Shown: positions 1-8,680 of the stretch, piece by piece
Layout: each line of letters begins with the position of its first letter
Position numbering within the stretch: the first letter of the stretch is position 1
Source of the DNA: Myxococcota bacterium
GTDB lineage: Bacteria > Myxococcota_A > Polyangia > Polyangiales > Houyiibacteriaceae
Length of the DNA stretch: 36,165 bases
Reading direction: 5' to 3'
NCBI GenBank assembly: GCA_020629955.1
Contig: JAHDCI010000031.1
Location: 1-36,165 of the forward strand
Made by a program: the position numbers and the translations under genes
Notes under the pieces: generated by a model
What the model saw: the letters and a program-made list of their open reading frames with translations, nothing else
Database searches by the model: none
What the model was told of the DNA's origin: nothing

Positions 1-17
1 TTGTGTGAGCCGCTCCA

Positions 18-92
18 CTCGATGGGACACCCACTTTGCGATCGCTGCTCGATGGGACACCCATGTGGTTTCGATGGGGGACACCCACTTTT
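18..92. repeat. Three copies of a GATGGG-ACACCCA motif next to a REP-type transposase
   Basis: Three near-identical short units lie in 75 bases just before the transposase gene. Units 1 and 2 share CTCGATGGGACACCCA (18-33 and 48-63); unit 3 (71-88) has two extra G (GATGGGGGACACCCA). Units 1 and 3 continue with CTTT. Each core contains TGGG...CCCA, able to form a small 4-bp hairpin on a single strand. Short hairpin repeats beside a Y1 transposase are the expected layout for REP sequences and their RAYT partner. No further copy was found elsewhere in the window. Copies may continue beyond the left edge. Confidence 0.7.
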
Positions 93-128
93 TGAGCAAC
101 TCGTTCGGTCACCGGCCGATAACCCTGC

Positions 129-1166
129 ATGCGTCCCCGAAGTGAACTCGTCGATCTTGCCACCACGCCTTGGTATCACTGCATTCAGCGTTGTGTGCGA
201 CGCGCTTGGCTTTGTGGAGTTGATCCCTACACCGGCAAGTCGTTCGAACACCGACGCGAGTGGGTCGAAGAGCGACTGAAGCTCGTGACTTCGGTCTTTG
301 CCATCGACTTGGCGTCTTACGCGATCCGCAGCAATCACGTGCACACGCTCGTAAAGATAGTGCGTGAGCGCGCAGAGTCATGGTCGAATGATGAGGTGAG
401 GGAGCGTTGGTTAAGCCTCTACCCGGGCACGAAATCGCGCTTTGTTCAAGCTCCGAAGAACAAGCGCGAACGTGATCAAAATGAGAAGCAAATCGAAGAA
501 TGGCGTTCAAATCTCTGGAGTCTGAGCTGGTTTCAGCGTGCTATCTCGGAGCCGATTGCTCGACGTGCCAATCGGGAGGACGAATGCACAGGACGATTTT
601 GGGAGGGGCGATTTAAGTCGAAAGCAATCCTCGACGATGCGGCGCTGATCACCTGCATGGCGTACATCGATCTCAATCCCATTCACGACGGCGAAGCCCA
701 GACACTCGCTGCCTGCAAGCACACGTCGGCGCGAGCACGCCTCGATGCGTTCCAAGAAGCGAAACGTCGCGCGCAGCTTTCAGGGCGTCCGTTGAAAACC
801 CGAAACGCGAGCCCGGGCCACCTTCTGACGATGTCGCTACGTTCCCAACAAGAAGCTCGCAAGACGCCCATTCCACTCTCGCATGGGGAGTATGTCGAAC
901 TGCTCGAGTGGTTGGTGGCGAAGAAGAAGGTCTGTGAACGCGACGTTGCAAAACCACTCGAAGATTGCGGTATTCGGCCGGAATCGTTCCCCGAGTACGT
1001 GAGGCGCTACGATGAACTCACGGCGCAGTTTGTCGGCGCCCCCTCGAGGATTCGAGCCGAGGCGTATCGACGTAAGACCCGCCATCTGATTGGCGCACGA
1101 AAAATGGCCGCGCTCTATCGAGGCGAAACGGATTTCGTTACGGCTGCCAGGTCACATCGAAACTGA
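129..1166 (+). CDS. REP-associated tyrosine (Y1/HUH) transposase
   Basis: This 345-residue protein belongs to the IS200-like Y1 transposase superfamily, in the RAYT-like branch. These enzymes nick single-stranded DNA at hairpin repeats through a tyrosine nucleophile. The HUH metal motif is visible as NHVH (H70 and H72), the likely catalytic tyrosine is Y179 in MAYIDLNPIH, and the family motif GRFWEGRFKS lies at about 155-164. The N-terminal WYHCIQRCVRRAWLCG stretch is typical of this branch. The ATG at 129 gives a full-length protein. There are no IS-like ends or flanking IS200 partner genes, so it is probably a domesticated single-copy RAYT rather than an active IS. Its last 29 bases overlap the convergent end of tamB. 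Confidence 0.85.
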   Translation: MRPRSELVDLATTPWYHCIQRCVRRAWLCGVDPYTGKSFEHRREWVEERLKLVTSVFAIDLASYAIRSNHVHTLVKIVRERAESWSNDEVRERWLSLYPGTKSRFVQAPKNKRERDQNEKQIEEWRSNLWSLSWFQRAISEPIARRANREDECTGRFWEGRFKSKAILDDAALITCMAYIDLNPIHDGEAQTLAACKHTSARARLDAFQEAKRRAQLSGRPLKTRNASPGHLLTMSLRSQQEARKTPIPLSHGEYVELLEWLVAKKKVCERDVAKPLEDCGIRPESFPEYVRRYDELTAQFVGAPSRIRAEAYRRKTRHLIGARKMAALYRGETDFVTAARSHRN

Positions 1167-4100
1167 AGTTGCTGGGCTCAGAGACTGACGTTGTATTCAC
1201 GATATTTCGTGGGAATGTCAGCTCGAGAATGAAGCCGAGCCCCTCTTGCGCGCCAATGGATCGCTCTTCGTTCTCGTTGAGGTTCGCAAAACCTTCGATG
1301 TATGCGCCTTGAATTACCGAACGCAGAAGTTCCGGTAGGAGGTCTTCTAGACGCCAGCCGACACTGACACGTGTTCCTCCCGTGGCGTTGCCAGACAGGT
1401 TGACCTCGGGAACGATTGCTCGCATCTCCGGACTGAGCTGCGCTCGAACTACGGAAATAACACCACCGCCGACACTCCGAAGGAAGTCGAGTGGGGCCTG
1501 AGATGCATCCTGATCGTTTCCTCTTCGAACCGTTCCGCTGATCAACAATCCGATGATCTCCGTTCGGTCGTTGGTCACGGTGCTCGAGAATCGAATCACG
1601 GGCGCGCTGAGTCTTCCGCTCGCCGTGATCGTGACGCTCTCTTCGCTCCCCCGAAGGAAGTAGCGGGCGACGAGCTGGACCTCCGGATCGAGTGGGTGTT
1701 CCGTGTCGAATAAGAGGGCGCCTCGCTCAACCGTGAAGCTCTTTCCGAAGACCTGGAAGAGGCCGGTGTTGATGGTGATCTCGCCCGCGACCGCGAGGAT
1801 GGGATCGGCGTACTCGACATCAAGATCCATGTTCAAGTCGGCGTTGAGCTCTTCCGATTTCACGGTGATATGATCCGTGGAATCGACTCGAACCTGAACG
1901 CGGTAGGGGTTGGTCGGGCGCTCTGCGTCGCGATCGCAAGACGTGCCTGCGAGGCAAATATCGGGGTTGGCAGCGAGGTCCTGTGTTGTCCGACCGGTCT
2001 GATCTGGGAGGCGTACGCTGAAGTCTCCGAACCGCAGCCGGCCGTCGATCGCGCCCGCAAGAATGTTCGCGCCAAGTTGTGCATCGCCGCTCAAGTAGGC
2101 GAGCGGGCTGCCCTCCTGGCGAATGGGGAACTCGTTCGTCTGAATATCGAACTGCCCACGACCTGGACGAAGGCCTTCCATCGTGACGTCACCCGCTGCG
2201 CGAATCCATCCATCACCGTCGGTCGCGCTGAATCCTTGGAGGGTCACCATATTGTCTTCGAAATGGAACGATGCCGCGACGTTCTCAAGGCGCTGCCCAA
2301 GCGCTCCAATGTCGAATCGTCCGCTCGATACAGCCAGTTCGCCGATGAGATGAGGATCCTCAACCGGCCCTTGTGCGGTGAGGCTGCCGTGCAGGCCGCC
2401 GCGCGGATTGCTAATTTGATCCAGCCAGAGAAGGAACGGAGAGACGGGCGTGTTTGAGAACGATCCGGTCGCGTAGAAGTCACCTTCTCCGAGGCCCGGG
2501 GCAGGGTCTGCCGACGTCCACTGAATCGGAATCGCACCCTCGATATGCGTCGCGCCGCCGTTCCACCATTCGAGGTCCCCGTTCGCTTCCACCATGCCGT
2601 CTGCGAGCTGAACACCGAGTCTCCCAATCGATATCGGTGTGCGCGTTTCGACTCGAACGCGGTTGCCATTCAAAGGGTCGCGCTGCGACAAGCGGTGCGC
2701 TCGCAGGTTCTCCGTCTCGACGTTGAGGCTCATGGTGGGCGTGTCCCCAAATGCGCCCGCAAACTCGAGGTTTCCTTCAAATCCACCCTCGAGGTGAACA
2801 CACGCTCCTGGAATATTCGCGAATTGTGCGTCGTGAATCTCGGCGGAACCGGAGGCGACGGGAAGACCAATTTCTTCGTACCCCGAGAGCCATGCGTTCA
2901 ATGGCGTGCGGGCTTCGGCCTCCGCACTTAGAACGCGTTCGCGACCGAGGAACCCATCCGCTTGCACGATCGTCGTATCCCCGTTGAGTGACCCAACGAT
3001 GGAAACGCGCGGCGCGGCGTCGGTCGCGCATCGAGGATCCGCATCGAGGCGTCCAACATGCTCGACCTGTGCGATGAGATCCGCATGTGGGCGATAGGCG
3101 CCGCCGCGAATGGAGAAGGTCGCTGAGCCCTGCAGCGATTCTGCTGCGGGAATCATGGCCGCGATCGGCGCCGGCAACGTATGAAAGCGGCGCGGCGCTG
3201 CGCGAGCTGCGAGTCGCCACGGCGAGGCCTGCAGCGATGGAAGTAATAGCTCTGGGTCTTGAATCAACGCAGGGATATCGAGGAGTGCGCTGCCCTCGGC
3301 TTCGCCGAGCTCTCCGGCGTCGTCTCCCAAAATGACGCGCGCGACCAAGGCGCCTGTCTCGTAACCGAATTCCCCATCGACGCTCAGTGGCGGGAAGTCG
3401 CCAACCGTCAACGCCGGAACGGATATCAACCCCTCGGCATCGAAGAAATCGAGGGCACCGGAGAATAGAACTTCTCCGCTGAGGACTCCCGTGATCTCCG
3501 GCGTATCGGGCTCTCGTGTGAGCCGGACAAATTGATGCAGGCCAACTTCATCGAAGTGAAGCTGGGCCTCATAGGCCGCGGTCTCATACGCATCGCGGAG
3601 CCGCGTATCTGTCTCGAAGGTGCCTTCAATATGAGCGTCGATGGTGCCGCCCTCCGGAAGCGAGAAACCTGTGTCGAGCGCCAAGAGGCCATCGCGATAG
3701 CGTCCAAGGATCGATGCGTCGATACCGGCAAGATCCACCAGGCGTCCGTCCGCAATCGTCATATCGAGATCCACGTTTGGCTGTCGCTCGAGATCGCCGC
3801 CCAGCGTGGCGGAACCGTCGATGGTTCCTTCGACGTCGGGCATGGCGTCGCCGACAATCGCCCGAAGAGAAGCCAGGTGAACGCCCCTTGCCTCAAATTG
3901 GAACGAGTCGTTTTGTCTCGGGCCGCTACGCCATTGGCCTGACGCGGTGAGGTGTTGTCGGCCGCTTCGCATCGCGAGCGACGCAAACTCCATGGTAGAG
4001 CCGTAGATATGAATGCCCGATAGCGTCGCGTCCCAGGTCTCGCCGTGCGACGAAATTCGGAGGCGCGGAACGTCGACGTTGATCGCATCGTCGAGCTCGA

Positions 4101-5721
4101 TGCGGGTGTCGAAGCTGAGCGCGCGCTGGGGATGCCGAAGGTTCGTCGATGTTTGAAAAATGGACGGGCCTCCCTCTACGCGTCCCGTACCGCTCCCGAA
4201 GGGGACGGTATCCACCAGCACACTCTGCAGTTCCAGTCCTAGGTTTACCCGTGGCTCTTCGAGGTTTCCCCGAATGCTACCGGCTGCGGTGATTCGCTGC
4301 GCACGGACGATGGAGTAACGAGCGTTGTAAATCGTCCAGCGTCCGTTGATATCAAGGATGCCATCAGGATCAATGGAGATGTCCGCGTTCATTCGCGCGG
4401 AACCAGACGCCCCCGGAACCCATCGCTGGAGGTTCGGTTCCCGCGCGATGTTGCGAACGTCACCGTCCACTCGAAGAGCGATCGAGCCGTCGAAGCCCAC
4501 ATATCCTTCCGCCTCGAGTGTTCCTCCGCCTTCGACGGACACGAGCGCTTGATTGACGAACGCCCCGTTTTCCGAGAGTCGAACTTGAGCGCGAATGGGA
4601 GGGACTTGGATGTCTCCATACCGAAACGCTTCCGTCTCCGTTTCTAGAATCGCCTCATCTCCGGCGTCTAGACGGATATCACCGACAAGCTCGATTTCGG
4701 GCGCGCCGGCGATCACTTCCGAGAGCAAGAGCCCTTCGGTGCGCGCGCGAATCTCAGCCGGTCCACTCGCGGGTAACGCCCCCCTGAGCTGCACATGGCC
4801 GCCTTCGGTGTCGAGCTCCGCACGCAGCCGGAGGTCGTCCGGAGGACCGAAAAGACGGACCGGACCACGAACCTCTCCACTGAAGGTCTCCGCCCAATCA
4901 AAGCCTGCTTCCGCCACCGTCTCCGCGCGAACGGGCTCAGCCATAATGTGGAGATCAAGTTCCGGCGGAGCATCGGGATGGGGGGAGCGGAAGGTCAGGT
5001 TCACGCGCGCCCGTTCGTTCGGTGAGCGGGACACTCGCGCATACGCTTCCGTTCCGAGCGTCGGTGCGTCGCGAATGCGCACGACTGCGTTGTCGAGCGA
5101 AGCCTCAAAAGGGAAGGGCGCGACGACTCGGCCAGACGCGCCAAAAACCCGGATATCGAGCGGGTATCTCTCGCGGGAATCAATGAGCATATGGGCATGC
5201 GCGTGAACGTCTTCGACGCGCAACCCTTGCAGCCCGAGAACTTCGCCTTCGGCCACAAAATCCTCGAGGTGGATGTCTTCCACGACCGCGACCAACGCAT
5301 CCGGAGTTGGAGGCTCGTCCGAGGGCTCTTGGGGCTCGAATGCGTGAATGAACGAAGGAGTTCCTTCGCCATCATCGTAGAGTCTCCAAATGCCACCTGT
5401 CGCTCGAGCGTGCGAAAAACGTAACGTCCCCTCTAGGAGCGCCGGGGCGTCAATGACGAGATGCACTCGCTCCGCTTCAATCACCGCGCGTCCTTCCGGA
5501 TCTCTCAGTGTGATGTCGCGAACATGGACGGGGCCAAGGTGTAGGGATTCGATTTCTGCAATCTCAAGAGAGCCCTTTATCTGACCGTTTACGAAATCGA
5601 GCAGAGCATCTCGGCCAACACGTCGCGTGACCTCGAGCGGCAGGTGAATCGCGAGGCTGACCACCAGCATAAGTACGAAGAGAAGGACCAATCCGCACGC
5701 GACAAGAACGCGTCGCAACAT
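1138..5721 (-). CDS. tamB: TamB, translocation and assembly module inner-membrane subunit (DUF490)
   Basis: This 1527-residue protein is a TamB/AsmA-like bridge protein that spans the periplasm and works with an Omp85 partner in outer-membrane protein assembly or lipid transport. Residues 1-30 form an N-terminal signal anchor (VLVACGLVLLFVLMLVVSLA). The rest is a long, beta-rich repetitive region without further membrane segments, ending in a DUF490-type C-terminal domain (roughly 1170-1527) that closes with FSFDVTWQP. It is somewhat longer than the E. coli protein. Its ATG overlaps the tamA stop by one base (TGATG), indicating translational coupling. A small Cys pair (CLAGTSC) sits in the C-terminal domain. 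The 3' end overlaps the RAYT gene by 29 bases. Family call is firm; the exact substrate is unknown. Confidence 0.92.
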   Translation of the reverse strand: MLRRVLVACGLVLLFVLMLVVSLAIHLPLEVTRRVGRDALLDFVNGQIKGSLEIAEIESLHLGPVHVRDITLRDPEGRAVIEAERVHLVIDAPALLEGTLRFSHARATGGIWRLYDDGEGTPSFIHAFEPQEPSDEPPTPDALVAVVEDIHLEDFVAEGEVLGLQGLRVEDVHAHAHMLIDSRERYPLDIRVFGASGRVVAPFPFEASLDNAVVRIRDAPTLGTEAYARVSRSPNERARVNLTFRSPHPDAPPELDLHIMAEPVRAETVAEAGFDWAETFSGEVRGPVRLFGPPDDLRLRAELDTEGGHVQLRGALPASGPAEIRARTEGLLLSEVIAGAPEIELVGDIRLDAGDEAILETETEAFRYGDIQVPPIRAQVRLSENGAFVNQALVSVEGGGTLEAEGYVGFDGSIALRVDGDVRNIAREPNLQRWVPGASGSARMNADISIDPDGILDINGRWTIYNARYSIVRAQRITAAGSIRGNLEEPRVNLGLELQSVLVDTVPFGSGTGRVEGGPSIFQTSTNLRHPQRALSFDTRIELDDAINVDVPRLRISSHGETWDATLSGIHIYGSTMEFASLAMRSGRQHLTASGQWRSGPRQNDSFQFEARGVHLASLRAIVGDAMPDVEGTIDGSATLGGDLERQPNVDLDMTIADGRLVDLAGIDASILGRYRDGLLALDTGFSLPEGGTIDAHIEGTFETDTRLRDAYETAAYEAQLHFDEVGLHQFVRLTREPDTPEITGVLSGEVLFSGALDFFDAEGLISVPALTVGDFPPLSVDGEFGYETGALVARVILGDDAGELGEAEGSALLDIPALIQDPELLLPSLQASPWRLAARAAPRRFHTLPAPIAAMIPAAESLQGSATFSIRGGAYRPHADLIAQVEHVGRLDADPRCATDAAPRVSIVGSLNGDTTIVQADGFLGRERVLSAEAEARTPLNAWLSGYEEIGLPVASGSAEIHDAQFANIPGACVHLEGGFEGNLEFAGAFGDTPTMSLNVETENLRAHRLSQRDPLNGNRVRVETRTPISIGRLGVQLADGMVEANGDLEWWNGGATHIEGAIPIQWTSADPAPGLGEGDFYATGSFSNTPVSPFLLWLDQISNPRGGLHGSLTAQGPVEDPHLIGELAVSSGRFDIGALGQRLENVAASFHFEDNMVTLQGFSATDGDGWIRAAGDVTMEGLRPGRGQFDIQTNEFPIRQEGSPLAYLSGDAQLGANILAGAIDGRLRFGDFSVRLPDQTGRTTQDLAANPDICLAGTSCDRDAERPTNPYRVQVRVDSTDHITVKSEELNADLNMDLDVEYADPILAVAGEITINTGLFQVFGKSFTVERGALLFDTEHPLDPEVQLVARYFLRGSEESVTITASGRLSAPVIRFSSTVTNDRTEIIGLLISGTVRRGNDQDASQAPLDFLRSVGGGVISVVRAQLSPEMRAIVPEVNLSGNATGGTRVSVGWRLEDLLPELLRSVIQGAYIEGFANLNENEERSIGAQEGLGFILELTFPRNIVNTTSVSEPSNFSFDVTWQP

Positions 5722-8585
5722 CAGAAAGCCTCACCGACCGTGATGAAGACCTGCCAGTCCGGAATATCGGCGGCGGTCTCGCCGGGGAACTGAGACCCCG
5801 CGACCGCTCGGCCGAAGTCGAGGCGTAAGGGCCCGATGATCGTGTCGTAGCGGAAGCCGAAACCGAGCGCGAGGTGGGGATAGTCGAATCGGAATGACGC
5901 TTCGCGATTCACGTCGCCGACATCCAAGAACCCAACGAGCCGGATCGAGTCCGTTAGCCGGAAGCGAAGTTCAAGCCCCGCCTCCCAGCGGCGAAGTCCT
6001 CCGGAGTCTTGCTCATAAGGAACACACGATGGGTCTGAACCCTCACACGTGACGTCTCGATCGCCCAAGCTACCGGCCGCGTACCCGCGGTGCGAGGTCG
6101 CACCTCCGAGACGGAGCCGATACGGGTTCGGCCCCAGTTCTCGGCTGACGGAATCCAGACGATCATCATTCGCCTCGATGAAGAGCATGCCGAGTCGGAA
6201 TCGACCTGCGAGCACGAAGCGCCAGAGCGGAGCATAGAGCCGAATTTCAGGAACCAATCGAATGTAGTTCCATGAAAGTAATCCCGCGGCTTGAATATTG
6301 GCGGCGGCATAAAGGCCGCTCGTTGGATTTCGCGAGTCGTCGCGCAGGTCGAGCTGCACCTGCGCTTGAAGGAAGAGCGTCTCGAAGCTGCTCGGAGCAT
6401 TGGCTTCATCTTCGAACGTGTCCGCAACCTCGAAGACGTTGGCGTGCACACCGAGGGATGCGTTTAGCCGGCCGTCGAAGAAGTTTCGCTGAATCGTGAT
6501 CCCGCCATCGACGAAATGGCGGAAGTAGCGATCGATAGGATCGGGCCCGAATTCATAGCGGCCGCTAATGAGCAAGTTCGTACGTCGCTCGATAAACGCC
6601 GGCTGACGAAACTGCAGGCGAACATCAACGCCGAAGCGTGGAGTCGGAAATGGGCCCGTGCCTTCCTCCGGCTGAAATACGATCTTCGGCCGTACATCGA
6701 GACGAAGCCGGCGGAGGCCGTAGAGGAAGTTTCGATGTTCCACAAACGCGAGCAAATGGATGTCCCACTGACGAACGTCGGTCGCATCGATATTGTTGAA
6801 GTACTGTCCGGAAAGGACACCTCCACCGAGGCCGTAGCGAAAGCGCCGGCCCGGGGTGACGCGGATTTCCACGTCGACAATGCCGGTGCATTGACCTTCT
6901 TCGTTTCGCCTCGCGACTCCGAGAACGTCGACGGTTGAGAAGGTGCCGAGCGAGTAAACAAAGTGCTGCGCTTCGCTCAAACGTTCCTCGGTGAATGGCA
7001 TGCCGCTCTCGAGGTCCGCGACCGAACGGATGACGCTCTCGGAGAGGTCTTCGTTGCCGACGACCGTGATCTCTCCAAGTACCGATTCCGGTCCCGCGGT
7101 TAGGTCGATATGAACGTCCGCGGTTCGTGCTTCCGTGTCGATTCGAACCTCGCCGACCGCTGTCGCGCAACCGTAGGCGCGGTCATGAAGCACGCGCACC
7201 ATATTGCGCTTCGATTGTTCGTATAGCGCTTCGTCAAAGCGTTCTCCAACCGCCAGCTCCCATTGGTCACGAATCTCTTCGCGCAAGTCTTGGCTTTCGC
7301 TCTCAAGCCCCGTCAGTTCGAGTGAACGAACCATTGTGGGTCGGCCTTCGTCGACATGTACCGTGATGTCGACGCGGCAACCTTCGCCTACGCCATCGCG
7401 TTCGCAGAGGTCTTCCCCGGAGGCGGTGGACGTTGCGTCTGTTACCGATGCCGAGCGGGGGGTGGTCCGGCTCGCTTGAACCTGCGCTTCGTAGTAGCCG
7501 CGAGCTCGGTACCAACGCTCGACGCGACGAAGATCCCGAGAGAAGATATTCTGGTCGAGTACGGGCCAGTCTGCCCAAGGCCAGCGCCAAAACGGAATCG
7601 TCAGGCTTCCGGAATCGAATGGCGGCGTCCCACACTCCGGCTCAGCGCTGGTCGATAGCCCAAACGTTTCGCGTTCGCGCGTCGCGAGGCACGCGCGAAG
7701 GGCGCGTTCGTCCATCTCCTCGACTCCGATGAAGTCCAGGTGATCGACGCCGTATCGATCTTCTGGGATCACGGCAGCGCCAAACCCGAGGCTCAGACTG
7801 ACACCCGCGAAGAACCCGCTGAAGATATCTGCGCCACCCTCGACGCGGATGAGCATGCTTTCTGTGGGACGAAAACGAAGCGCAAGGTGAGGAACAGTGA
7901 CGCGCGGCCACAACGTGAAGACCGGACCACTTGTTGGGACGTTTGTCGAACAGACTGACGGATCTGTTGAAACTCCGGTGCATTGCTGAAACCCCGCAAC
8001 GGACTCGTCCGCATCGCTTGCGAAAGCACGCGAAAGAGAAAGTTCACCGAATGCGAGGCCGACCCCTACGCCGAAGCCGTATTGGATGCCGACGTAGCGG
8101 TTGAACTGATGGCCCCACAGAAAGCTGGCGGAGACCATGATGGAGTTCAGTGATGCGTCAGCCCACTCGGTTTCGAGAGGATCGACCCCGATCTGGCGAC
8201 CCGGGCTTTCGAAGCTCGCGAAGTGCCAGTGACCTCGAAACATGAGGTCAAATCCGTGGCGCCGATACGTGAACTCGACGCCGAGAAGTGGCGTGTGAAT
8301 GAGCGGGGTGTCTTCGAAAAAGAGCTGCGTCGCGAAGCGCGGCGTGAAGACGCTATTGTAGAACGCCCCGAAGAAAAACATATTGTGGTCGGGCTCAAGG
8401 TCGAGGTCTTCGGAAGGTGAGGAGGCGCTTTCCTCCGGCGCTTCCGTTTCCTCGGTGCTCGATGCGGGTGAGCTTGCTTCTTGCGCAGCGACCCGACCAT
8501 TCCATCCCGGCAACGACCACAACGTCATCCAGATCCCCAGTAGGGCCGCTCCTCGGATGGGAACGTTGACGCGTGTCGAGCTCAT
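5721..8585 (-). CDS. tamA: TamA/BamA-type Omp85 outer-membrane protein with an extra N-terminal barrel-like domain
   Basis: This 954-residue protein has a signal peptide (about 1-34, ending VAAQ), then an acidic linker. Residues about 66-275 read as alternating amphipathic strands of a small outer-membrane barrel (for example FGAFYNSVF, GVEFTYRRHGFDLMF, YGFGVGVGLAFGELSLS). POTRA-like domains follow at about 280-580, and an Omp85 barrel at 582-954. The Omp85 loop motif appears as HRGYAAGSLG (832-841), with His in place of the usual Val before RGY. The C-terminal GPLRLDFG signature is present. Its coupling to tamB supports the TamA assignment over BamA. An N-terminal barrel-like domain is not part of textbook TamA. 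The Omp85 call is strong; the two-barrel reading is an inference from sequence pattern. Confidence 0.9.
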   Translation of the reverse strand: MSSTRVNVPIRGAALLGIWMTLWSLPGWNGRVAAQEASSPASSTEETEAPEESASSPSEDLDLEPDHNMFFFGAFYNSVFTPRFATQLFFEDTPLIHTPLLGVEFTYRRHGFDLMFRGHWHFASFESPGRQIGVDPLETEWADASLNSIMVSASFLWGHQFNRYVGIQYGFGVGVGLAFGELSLSRAFASDADESVAGFQQCTGVSTDPSVCSTNVPTSGPVFTLWPRVTVPHLALRFRPTESMLIRVEGGADIFSGFFAGVSLSLGFGAAVIPEDRYGVDHLDFIGVEEMDERALRACLATRERETFGLSTSAEPECGTPPFDSGSLTIPFWRWPWADWPVLDQNIFSRDLRRVERWYRARGYYEAQVQASRTTPRSASVTDATSTASGEDLCERDGVGEGCRVDITVHVDEGRPTMVRSLELTGLESESQDLREEIRDQWELAVGERFDEALYEQSKRNMVRVLHDRAYGCATAVGEVRIDTEARTADVHIDLTAGPESVLGEITVVGNEDLSESVIRSVADLESGMPFTEERLSEAQHFVYSLGTFSTVDVLGVARRNEEGQCTGIVDVEIRVTPGRRFRYGLGGGVLSGQYFNNIDATDVRQWDIHLLAFVEHRNFLYGLRRLRLDVRPKIVFQPEEGTGPFPTPRFGVDVRLQFRQPAFIERRTNLLISGRYEFGPDPIDRYFRHFVDGGITIQRNFFDGRLNASLGVHANVFEVADTFEDEANAPSSFETLFLQAQVQLDLRDDSRNPTSGLYAAANIQAAGLLSWNYIRLVPEIRLYAPLWRFVLAGRFRLGMLFIEANDDRLDSVSRELGPNPYRLRLGGATSHRGYAAGSLGDRDVTCEGSDPSCVPYEQDSGGLRRWEAGLELRFRLTDSIRLVGFLDVGDVNREASFRFDYPHLALGFGFRYDTIIGPLRLDFGRAVAGSQFPGETAADIPDWQVFITVGEAF

Positions 8586-8680
8586 CGGTTCGAACGAGTT
8601 GCGTCGCGTTGAAGGTGCACCGATGCCTTCGCCATATCGAGTTTCATCGATGGGATGTTCACCAGCGCCATGCCTAAACT

